This document shows, piece after piece, positions 1-11,100 of a DNA stretch of 64,000 bases (positions are counted from its first letter, which is position 1; each line of letters begins with the position of its first letter). The stretch comes from Ostrinia nubilalis. Its lineage: Eukaryota > Arthropoda > Insecta > Lepidoptera > Crambidae. A program made the translations under genes and the position numbers. Where the stretch lies: assembly GCF_963855985.1 (NCBI RefSeq), contig NC_087106.1, forward strand, positions 7,361,001-7,425,000, read 5' to 3'. The notes below the pieces were generated by a model. The model saw nothing but the letters and a program-made list of their open reading frames with translations, was not told the origin of the DNA and ran no database searches.

Positions 1-893
1 CTTAGTTACAATGTAAATAATAAAAATCACCTTTACTTAAGTTTTAATAGATTCGACAACAGTTCTTGCTCTTTATTTATTTGGGTTATCAAGTTAGGTC
101 AATGGATTTGGTGAAAATTACAAAATGTGCAATGTATGAATAATATGAATATCCCAGTAATAATATCGCATTTTGTAACTGGAATTTAAGTTATTGCGAG
201 TATTTGTGTCCGTTATGATAACCTTCGAAATATTTTTCTTGATAATAATTATTTAACAAAGATGACTGTAGTACCTACTCGTAATGTCTCTAAAGAGCGT
301 GGAGTAGATAGTACGTAAGTGTTTTTATTGCGTCTTAATAAAAACAATTGAATGCTATTTTTACACTATAACTTTTATTATTTAGGTTTTTCACGGGTTC
401 CTGATAAAGTCTTGCACATAATATAATCTGATACAAGACTATCCAACTAATAAACGTTGCCTATTTCCGGTGATTTTATCTACCAGATATCACACAGATA
501 TCTATCCACGTCCTATGAAATCAAGTGTCAAGGACTTATCAGGAACAGGGTAAAACAAAAATTACCAACTGGCCACGTTTCCATCTTATGCTTAGAGAAA
601 ATCCGAAAATACAGTCAGATGGATAATTATAATTTCATAAGTAGAGAATATAAAGAAATGATAATAAAGGGATTGTATGCCTTTAATAAATAAGAAAAAC
701 TATGTTATACGCATTTTTTTCTGACAGTACTTTTCACCTTTTCGTGCCCAGTTGGGAATTTTGATAGATATTTATCTGTCGTGTCCATTTGGGAATAAAC
801 AGAGAATAAGCCCCGCTTAACGTTAATGGGTTGTGCTTTCATTTGTTACAATCCAAATGATATCGATAAGACATAATTATTTTTCTGTTACAG
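1..893 (+). other. Probable last intron of the upstream Ig-protein gene
   Basis: This stretch precedes a clear 3' terminal exon and ends in a good acceptor (ttttctgttacag, through 893). I found no convincing Ig half-domain in any frame. A short open segment ending near 312 before a GTAAGT, and an open frame at 457-693 that starts with TTG, were looked at and not accepted. Upstream exons probably lie outside the window. Confidence 0.5.
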
Positions 894-1023
894 AGGAAAT
901 ACTACCAATCCACATAACCTGTATCTCGGTAATCTGTCCAGGGCAAACGAGGGGATGTATTTATGTATAGCGGACAACGAAGTAGGCAACGACCGAATTA
1001 GAATGTATCTGAAAGTTTACTGA
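894..1023 (+). CDS. Last exon of an upstream hemicentin-like Ig protein (partial)
   Basis: This is the 3' terminal exon of a gene that begins outside the window. It completes a codon split by the intron and then reads an Ig second half, with the strand-F signature GMYLCIADNEVG, ending LKVY and a TGA stop. The Y-x-C-x-A-x-N spacing is that of I-set Ig domains. The exon length (130 nt with stop) and entry phase resemble exon 17 of the next gene (128 nt) and exon 20 of the third (125 nt), so it is probably a paralog that ends directly after an Ig domain, with no nuclease-like tail. An AATAAA follows about 100 nt later. Only 42 residues are visible, so the family call depends on the neighbours. 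Confidence 0.75.
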
Positions 1024-1121
1024 ATATTTTAACGGATTTTTGACTAGATTTAGATCAATAACATCGTACTGTATTTGTAAATCATATTATTTTGACTGTA
1101 TATTTTGTTTTGTACGTCTTA

Positions 1122-1127
1122 AATAAA
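1122..1127 (+). promoter_or_regulatory. Polyadenylation signal of the upstream gene
   Basis: AATAAA lies in a run of overlapping AATAAATAAATAAA about 100 nt after the TGA stop at 1021-1023. The exact cleavage site cannot be seen. Confidence 0.6.
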
Positions 1128-1140
1128 TAAATAAAAATTA

Positions 1141-2097
1141 ACCTCTCTCTCTTTAACCTTAATATCGTTACACAATCGTAACATGAGTTTATTTTTAACA
1201 TTATAATAACAAAAAGCTGAAAATTACCTAAGATATACACATTAGAAAACTTGTGACGTCACTGGCCACTCTATGTGTTGTACGTAGAGTCCCATAAATG
1301 TTTATAATGGACGCGTTTTGACGTCACGCTCACCTATTTCCATAAGCTTGTATCTTTTTTGTTTCTAGTCCGATTTCAAAACTTTTCTTACACAAATTGT
1401 AGGATTCAGCACTCGTTTTTTTATTTATCTTTACAAAGATACATACGTATAGCTTATTTTAATACATAACAGCACTTTCTTGCTTTAGTTCTCGATAATT
1501 TTCATTCACTTCAAGGGTTGTTCACGCGAGTGGAACCGCCTTAAAAGAGCAGTGGGTTTTGAATGAGATTCCCGTTTTCCGATTTATCTATATGACATCA
1601 TGAAGTTTTGTCTTTCATACAAACCGTTAAGTTAGTTCTTAAGTCAGGGATTTTGGATTCCCCCTTATCTATAATTATAAGAGTAGTTACACACACAACT
1701 GCCTTCATTATTACTTTTTGGCAAAAATAATAAATATTAGATTTTTGGTTTAATTAAACTTTTTGAGAAAGTTTTCTCAGAATCAGCACTGTTTTGACTC
1801 TACATCAACTACTTTTTTTCAGTATCATCGACGATACACTTAACTAGCAACAAAACTTAAAAATATTTAACGAGTAGGTAATTACGATGATAATGAAAAG
1901 GTATCTACTCAGCATGGTGTCGTAGCATCTCTGTTAGCATTTTGTACTCCGTTAAGCAATCGGAACATCATCTACTTACATTGAAATTCGCAAGCTGATA
2001 ACAGTAAAAACATACGAACTAAAATAACATGTGTGCGACTACCTTTATTATGATGACGACGGTCACTTGATATGATTTGATTATTATTAATGTTTAT
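1141..2097. other. Intergenic spacer
   Basis: This is AT-rich spacer between two tandem genes. There is no ORF of interest and no recognised repeat. Two CRE-like cores occur near 1253-1262 (gtgacgtcac) and 1319-1327; whether they regulate the next gene is not known. Confidence 0.5.
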
Positions 2098-2127
2098 TAT
2101 AAGACGCAACTTTAGCTGGCTCAGTAT
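2098..2127 (+). promoter_or_regulatory. Candidate core promoter of the vWA-Ig-nuclease-like gene
   Basis: A TATA-like TATAAG (2098-2103) is followed 25 nt later by an arthropod initiator TCAGT (A at 2123). The A lies exactly 50 nt before the ATG at 2173. The third gene has a TCAGT at the same 50-nt distance. The initiator consensus is established for arthropods; transcription starting here is inference. Confidence 0.45.
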
Positions 2128-2172
2128 TGTTTTTCACTCGCGATGATACGGTCCCAACTGTAATATTTAATA

Positions 2173-5100
2173 ATGAATTACTTTAGAGGATATTATTTTT
2201 TATTGTTGATAATTCAATTAACAGTAGGACAAAAAGAAAAAAGCAGTCTTACTTTCGTGATAGACGATACAGGGTCTATGTCCAATGACATAGAGCAAGT
2301 GAAACATGGAGTCAAGCTTGTATTCGATACGGTGTTAAGTTCGAATCGTTCACAGATAGACAATTTCATATTGGTTACGTTCAACGACCCTGGTGAGTTT
2401 TTACTTTCATCATCTTTTTATCTTATACTAACATTGTTTTTCTTAGCTCTGATTAAATTATAGGCAGGTTTGTAGTCAGATTTAAGGTTATTAGAAACAA
2501 ATATATTATTTTTAACTAATAAACCCGAATAACATTGACTCCGACCTGAAGCTATGTTTAATAGTGATTTGTGTACCTATCCTAATATCTAGGATATAAA
2601 GTCATTCTAATATTCCAAAGATATTTGAAAAAAATCTATTTTCTATTAGCTCAGACTGTACCTACAGTCCTACATGAAAAAAACAAGGTTATAGTGCATG
2701 ACAACTTACTATGATACATTTTAGGTACGCAGCTTCGAACTGTGACAAAAAATGAAGAAGAATTTAAAAGGGCTCTCGAGTCCATATACGTGAACGGTGG
2801 TGGCGATTGCCCTGAATTGTCCATGGCGGGCATCGAACTGGCGCTCACACAGAGTCTTCCCGGCTCCAACCTGTATGTGCTTACTGACGCATCTGCCAAG
2901 GATTTAGACTTACTTGACAGGGTCAAGAACTTGGCTAGCAAGAAATTCGCTCAGGTAATTCAGTACCTACTATGTACCTTCATTACATTAGTTTTGTCTG
3001 ACCAAATCATGATGGTTGTGTACAGACGACAGGACATCAAGCTAAACACAGTGGCGTCTTATGACATTGTAATACAGGCTATTTTGCAACAACTATGAAG
3101 GTATTTATGGTTTGAAGTGCTGTGAACTGTGCTTAGGTACTTAACATAAAAATAATTAGGTCTTACAACCCGATCGAGCTAGCTGCGCACCTCGTTGGAA
3201 TGCAACACTGAAAAAATGTACAATAAGTATAAGAGGAGGTGTGATTTGTATGTAGGTGATCAAAGGACACTAAAATAATAATTTAACTGAAGTCCACTTT
3301 GATGACCCAGGGCATCATAATATGTGGGTGATCAAAGGACACTAAATTGTCACTAGAAGTGGACTTTGATCACCTGGGTCATCAAAGTCAGGTGATCAAA
3401 GTGGAATAGACCAAAAATGTGTTTGGTTACTGCTTACACAACAAAAGTGACCACCGAACTAAGTGTTAACTATAACCAAACTAAGTCTAGCTCACTACAC
3501 AATTATTTGTTTAATTTACACAACATTTTGTTTCTCATAACCAAAGTGTTCCGTGGTCACTTTTGTTGTGTAAGCAGTAACCAAACATTTTTTTCAGTGA
3601 ACTCTCCCTGGTACTTAGTTACTTACCCGTACACCTCCCCGTGTTCGCTCCGTGTGTACCATCGATGTGACGTCACGGTTGCCAAATGCGAGTTTTCCAG
3701 CGACTTGGCCCACTTTTGGCCCGACTTGGCCCACTTTTGGCCCGACGTGGACCAAGCTTAAAGTGAGCCAAGTTGCTGGAAGACTCCCAGGTTAACTCGA
3801 TCGGGTTGCATTCAAGTTTTGTCCCTTACTTTTTAACCTGCATATTAAAAAGTCGCTTTTATTACATTGCAGGTGGTATTCCTTTTAACTGGTAGATGCG
3901 GTAGCGACGACGACCCGGGGTACCAAGCGTACCACAAACTATCTGATGCTACTAACGGACAAGTCTTTCACATGACCAAGGACAATGTTGGAAAGGTTAT
4001 TTTTGAATATCTTAACTTGAAAATAATTATACTTTCAACCATGTTTGTTTAAGTATGTTATTAATGCATAAGAGTTACATTAGACCTAAATCACGGTCTT
4101 AATTAACCCTCGCTGTACGAGGTGGGGTGTGACACACCCCAGTCCTTTAAAAATAGCCACAATTTTAAAAATTTGCAAGTGCTGAATTTGAAATTCTCAG
4201 TAGCTGGAATTATGACACTGCTGCTTCGATCAGCGTTGCAAAATCAGTCCAGCGGTGACTACCAACTGAGTTACATGCCTTTAAAGTGCGTGTGGGTGTC
4301 ACACACCCCACCTGGTACGGGACGTTGTTAAAAAGTTAAAAAAAAAATCTAACAGTTTTAGTGTAATTTATATATTTTTAGCTTTGTCAATTGAATAAAA
4401 TTCAATACAAATATAATTTTTCGTGATTTTTACGGTATCTGAAATTTTCAAGCACTTTTAGTCAAATGAGATGACTTTTAGTGCGAATCTGGAAGTTTAG
4501 TACTGAGATCCGAAGATGTATGTGAACATACACTTGTGGGCTACAATTTATACTTGGTGATACTATTTATGGGCTACTGAAAAGGAATAACATATTTTAT
4601 AAATAAATAAAATTGTTACGCTCCCATTTTATGCATTGAGCATACTCATTTTCTTTCATCAGAATTGTGGTAAATTGGAAACCGATGATCAAAACAAATT
4701 TATACCCTTCCAGTTTTTAATTTACTTTTAAATTATAAGTAAATACTTGTACTTTGTTAAATAAAAACGGTTGTCATAATTAAAGGCACTAATTAAAAAT
4801 TATACATAGGAAACTGATTCCTAAATTACAAGAACAACGGAAATTGTGTCTTTTTGTTTTTTTTATGATAAAAATGTTATAATACATATTTTCAGCTCAG
4901 AGCATTTCTTAAACCTAATTAGCATACGTAAATAATCAATATTAAATATTAAATTCCACCTAAAAAAATGTTGAATGAAAATTTTATCACTTTGTATATT
5001 GGGGTGTGTCATACCCCACCTGGTACGGGACGTAACTTTTAGTCACCTCGTACACGGAGGGTTAAAACAGGTAGCTAATAAGTAAAGTTATAATAATGCC

Positions 5101-8100
5101 TCACTACAGCACGCCAACACCATACATTTTCGTTCCTATCTGTTAAAATTGAAGGTAGTTAGATATTTTGCATGAAAATATGTAATCCTTTCAAAAACAG
5201 ACTCGTTACGTAATTAGTTACGTTAGGGTTTAAGTTTTGTTGTAATATATTTTCCAGATTTTGGCCTACGTAGCGGAGACAGTATCTAGTCGAAAAACAG
5301 TGGTCACCAAAACGACCTTCCCTCCAGGCTACGATCACGATTTGACAGTAAGTTTTAGATTAATAACATGCTAAGCCCTCATTTAGGTTTTTTTTTTATT
5401 GACAACGAGTAAGCTCTTGGCCTGTATCTCACCTGATGGTAAGTGACGATCAGGCCGAAGGTGGAAGCGAGCTTCACCCAGAATCCTCAACCACGGTGGA
5501 ACTGGTTATCTTACCTCTAACTGCCGGACGGAACTCAACAATGCTGTTAACATTGTTGTGTAAATGTATCAATTCAGCATCAGACGCGTAAAAGCGCTTT
5601 CCAAAAGTCAATTTGCAGAAAATAAACGACTTTTAGGGACCAGCACAAATGCTACTTTTAGCATCGGCGATTGACGATGCAGTATCACGATTTCATCTCA
5701 TGTATCAGTATCGCGTATTTTAGTGACTCTATCGATGCAGCATCGCGATTTCGTGACTGTGTCAAAAGTTTCATCTGTGCTATGGTTTTTAGACTGAATT
5801 ATGACTGATAGAGTAAAATTTTAACTCCCTCCCCCTCCTCCTCTATAATTTAGCAGAGGAAATGAATGATTTGGTTTAAACTATCCCGATGGACGTCGTA
5901 TCAGGCGACTAAGGGAGAAAATACTACGAGAAATAACAAGACTCCGCAACCCGTTTGGGCAACGTGGAATGTGTAGGCCAAGTCTTCGATTATTTAGAAA
6001 TAAGAATATGTGGGGTGGAGGACACGTACCGGAAAGCGCAGCGTAGGACGTCCACCCACAAGGTGGACCGACGACCTCATAAAGGTAGCAGGAAGGCGCT
6101 GGATGCAGGCCGCTACCAACCGGTCATTGTTAAAATTATTGGGGGGGGCCTAAATGTTCTGCAGTGGACGTCCTATGGCTGAAATGTTGATGATGATGAT
6201 GATGAATAATTTGTAAATAAACCAATCACAACTTTACAGATTCCAGTTGATGCTGATATGAAAGATGTGGTGATCGCTGGGTCGGGAACAGAACCTAAAA
6301 TTGACATAACCGCCCCTGACGGCAGTAAGCCCCATACAGAGAAACTTGTAGATATACCAGAAGTTATTGTAAGTACTCATTTTAATCACGTTAAGTACTC
6401 GGCTTGAAGGCAATAATTTATTTGATCGAATGAAAAATTAATAACAATGACATCTTAATAAAATTTAGGTACTACCTTATCACAAGAAGTATTCTATCAT
6501 AAGGTTGGCTGAAATCTTCTTTCACTTTAAATCGTTATCACCGTAGTTATATGTATTTATAAATCTGATGACCTCATAAATGTAGCAGGAAGGCGCTGGA
6601 TGCAGGCCGCTACCAACCGACCATTAGGGAAGTCATTGGGGGAGGCCTATGTCCAGCAGTGGCCATCCTGTGGCTGAAATGATAAATGATGATAATATTT
6701 ACCCTTCAGTCAGTGAAAATAAAAGACACCACACCCGGCAACTATACAGCCAAGGTGGGCAGTAAGTCGGAGACCAGTGTGGTGATCACTGCCACCACCA
6801 CCATCCAATTCAAGCACGGGTTCTCTCTTGCCGAGCCTTCCTCCATCGAAGCCACTGCTATTCAGCCATTACCAGGTATAACTACTATTTCTGATAAGAT
6901 TGAATATTATTCTATTAATCAGGAATGTACTACTAACTTCATACTAATGTTATGAACGTCCTATGATGATGGTTCTATTAATTACAAACAGCGTACGAGT
7001 ATATCCAAAACTATAAAGGCTTCCACAGACCAAACGCAGGTCAGAAGTAGTGCGGGTCAGTTGCAGCGCGGCTGAGGCACACTGAAAGCAGCGCCGTTTC
7101 AAAGCAGTTGCAACGCGGGCGGTTGTCAAAAATTTAAATCTTCGAAAACCGCTTTCAACGCGCTGCTACCGCCCTGCGTCCTGTGTGTCATGCTAATATG
7201 GCCGCTATAGTAATACAACAGCGCGGGCCCGCGTTCGCGCCGCTTCTGTCCCGCACCCGCGCCGTCTCGTTTGTATTTTGGCAGTTGCAGTGCGGCGCGG
7301 TTGGAGCGCGGGCCCGCGTTCAAATTTGGTGTGACATACTTCAAAGAGTTTCTTGTATTACAACTTGCGCGGGCCCGCATTCAAACTGCGCTGCTACTGC
7401 CGCGTTTTTTCTGCCAAGGCTTAATTGTCTCAATAACAATAGAACTTGTTTCTGTTTCTTTATACAAACAAGAGCTTTAGTTATTTGTAGTGCACAAAAC
7501 AATTCTTATTTTGTAATTTAAAGCTAGCTAACAGGAGATCAGACTTTTTGATTCATCCGTAAAATATTAATTATATTAAAAATAATAGATCGAGATTTTT
7601 TCTGTCTAACGTTTCAATCTGTCTAATTGTAAGGAGAATTGAAGTAACTTAGAATGTCATGGTCATAGAAATTAATTATTTTCAGATAAAGAGTCCCATT
7701 TATCAATAAAATTGATAACCGATGATGATGGTGCAGTTCTCAACACAGTTGTGTTGTCAGACCTCGAAGAGCATGATATTGTCGAAATACCACTTATGTT
7801 AATTGATGAAAAGCAAAAATTCTATACCACCAATCTATTTGTACCCCCTAACACCACCTTCAAAATAACGGTAAGAAAACTTTTAAAACTTTGATTGTAT
7901 TTAGTGAAAAATCTTATAAATATAATAGACTTGAATATTTCCAGGTCAAAGGTTACGACACGAAAAGTAAAGCTCCATTTAAAAGAACAAGTCCTACGCC
8001 AATAGAACCGCAAAACCCTATTTTAGGTAAAATTACTATGCTAAATAATTCTTCGTTTGCAATGTCCGTTTATAAATTAAGTGGTTCCACATTACCTGCT

Positions 8101-11100
8101 AAGCTTGCTTTTGCGAGACCCTAATTAAGTACTTATGAGTTTCAGCAAATGGTTAACAGGTTAAAACTATGTCAATTATTTGGAAAATTTTAAATTGGTT
8201 AAATTTTTGTAGTGAGACCTGAAGATAGGGCGCCTACAGTAAAAATCGAAGGAGGCCTCATTATCAATGCAGAATATAATCAACCATTGAAAATATCATG
8301 CAAAATAAATGGATTCCCTAAACCTGATGCAGTTTGGTCCCATAGTGGTGGATCAGTATTGATGTCAGATGTAAGTAGCGAATAATTTATTATTATCACT
8401 TAATTTCACTTTTTGTGGTGATTAAAATAATATCCTTGCTTTTCAGTACACAATATTAGAAGTGCCGTATGATTTCATTAACATATTGGCGATAGATACA
8501 GTGAGAAGTAATGATTCTTACACATGCAAAGCTGTTAATATGCATGGAGAAGCTTCACAAACAGTAGAAGTTAAGACAATCAAGAAAGATGTGTTTGAAG
8601 TTATTGAATCACCTAAAGGTAATAAATAACCGTCTCAAAATTCTTGAAATAATTTCTGACTGGAATCTTGACTGTGAATTTTAACATTTTAGACACTACA
8701 ATAAAGTATAGAAACACGGGACAAGTAACGTGTAAAATAAATGCCGAACCGCCAGCCGAAATTAAATGGCTTCACAAAGGCAAGGAAATAATACCTGATG
8801 GGTACATCGACATATCACCTGATGGTTCTGTTCTAACTATCAAGGACATGAGAAAGCATCTAAGTGGAACGTTTGCTTGTAAAGCTAAGTCTGGTATCCA
8901 TGACGAAGAATTCACTTTTAACATCAACATTTCTGGATTTGGTAAGACCTTTTTGGAAATAGTCTATTTTGCCTTGACGGTAATAGTACTAATAATAGTA
9001 CCTACTAATAATATTAATTTGTATTTAGATCGTCCCAAAATTGAAAAGGTGGCATTTGAAACGAGCAGTGGAATAGGAGAAGATGCGGAAATCAGATGCA
9101 GGTTAACATTTTCCTGATTAAAATTTATAGAAATTTTAATTATAATAATGCAATAAACTTAAAGAGTAAACATATATTTTAGAATCCTGGAAGGAGAACC
9201 AGCACCAGAGATAACCTGGTTTCATCTTTCTCTGTACACGCAATATTTTGATAAATTAAATGATACTGGTGAAGTTATTAAACTACCCAACGTTAATGAA
9301 GAGAATGCTGGGTTCTATCGGTGCATTGCCACCAATGACGCCGGTCGTGATCACCATCTAATAGAACTTATCGTTGAGTGTAAGTAAATTAGTTGTATCA
9401 GCTTTATAACTAGGCTCTTTGGAACTATTTTTTATTGATTTTTTTTCAGTTCTGAACATAATCTTTTAGGCATAATTTTCTTGGCTCTATAAAAATATTT
9501 AGTGTCAATTTCACTACCTACTTATTGAAAAAGTATCTGATAGCGAACCTATGAATCTTTGAAATAAAGTTCTTGGTTTCGGATCTTTAACCGATTTTTA
9601 CACCGGTAAGATCAGATTAAAAGTCAGAGAGGTCAGATTAAAAGAATCAAAGAGGTCAGATTAAAAAAATATCGAATTATTTCGGTAAATAATTCGGTAT
9701 TTTTTTAATCTGATGACCATTTATCAATCTAAGAATGGGTGAAACTAGCCCTTCGCCAATGAGGGATTTCGCGATTGAAAAATCCGCCAGATAGTAATTC
9801 GTAGACGCGAGGTCCAAATGCTGCATGATTGGTTATTTTTGACATGACATTGACAGATATGTCAAAAGCCACCAATCACGCAGCAGTCAGACCCTACATC
9901 CACGTCCCCGCCATCTGGCGGATTTTTCAATCGCGAAAACCCTCATTAAAAGTGAAACCAAATATGTATCCTTTTCAGATCCTCCAACTGTTAGCGTCGA
10001 TAAAACGTATGTCAGAGCGAGAGAAGGCGCAAAAACCACACTCAAATGTCACGCCAAAGGAGCTCCGGAGCCTCGCGTGGAGTGGTTCCTGAATGGAGTG
10101 AAGATTATCAACGATAGGAACCATCACATCTACAGAGATAACAGTTTGAAGTATGTATTTCAGTTAAAACACGTAAAATAGGGAATAGAATCAGTCTCCA
10201 GGCAAGCGAAAGGTCGTTGGTTCCATTCATGCCTTAGGCAGTTCGATTTTTTCTGGTTACTTATAATGTAGATAGGTGACTCTTAACGCCAGAGAATTTT
10301 AATTATAATTATTATTTTTTTAGGTTTACAGGTTCAAAAGATAATGTAGGACGCTTTACTTGTGCGGCAAAAAACCACTTAGGATCAAATAATAAAAGCG
10401 TAACCGTCGATTATTTAGGTGAGATTTATGAATAGATTCGATTAGTATTTTTTTCTTACAAACCAATCGAGTTAACTGCGTACCTGGCAGCCGTGACGTC
10501 ACATTGACGCTCTGGTACAGACGGGGTACGCAGTTAGTTCGAACGGGTTAAATTGTTGGTATTTGGACCATTTTACAATTTTGTTCTTGCTTTTTAGTCC
10601 CAGTGAGCATTTATTCTCCAGAAGAGAGTACGTTTGAGGTGAGACAAGGTGATAACCTTCAGTTGCCGTGTAGAGCCAGCGGTTACCCACAACCGAAGTT
10701 GACATGGTTGTTCTTCAATTCAGTTGACAAGGAGCCAGAGCCTAAGAAAATGATGTAAATATAAAATTTATTTTCATAGCTGTTGTTTTAAATATATTTC
10801 TGTAAAACTTTAAAGAAATAGGCAATGGCATGGACTAATATCTCTCCATTGGTCAGAAAGCATTGGATTTTCTTTTTGCATTTCTAAAAGTAGGCTTAAT
10901 ATTATTGCATGCTGGCATGGAAATTATTACGTGAATCTTTGTGGTACTTTAAGTTATAAGCTTATATACATCATTGCAGGCCGACTGACTCATCAGGTCA
11001 ATTAATAGATCTTAGGAACATACGGTCCACTAATGATGGATACTATACTTGTATAGCAAGAAACGTGGAGAGTTCAGCCAATTTCACGTACCAAGTCAAA

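Larger units (their letters stand above)
2173..5347 (+). other. vWA domain coding block (exons 1-4)
   Basis: Exons 1-4 encode a signal peptide and a vWA domain of the hemicentin type. Visible signatures are FVIDDTGSM (metal-site loop 1), the glycine-rich GGGDCPELSMAG typical of hemicentins, YVLTDASAKD (third metal loop) and VVFLLTGRCG with a following GYQAYHKL. All expected metal-site residues (D-x-T-x-S, D) are present, so metal-dependent ligand binding is plausible. The third gene keeps the same exon lengths for exons 1, 3 and 4 (220, 123, 90 nt). Confidence 0.85.

Noticed and set aside
457..693. Open frame of 78 codons in the upstream gene's probable intron
   Set aside because: It starts with TTG, shows no Ig or other motif, and has no splice context that would join it to the exon at 894.
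3701..3742. CRISPR-like or coding tandem repeat
   Set aside because: Only two 21-bp units inside a transposon, with no spacers.
7126..7521. Overlapping open frames on both strands in intron 6
   Set aside because: They fall in the GC-rich island, where stop codons are rare in all frames. Arg/Ala-rich translations match no family.
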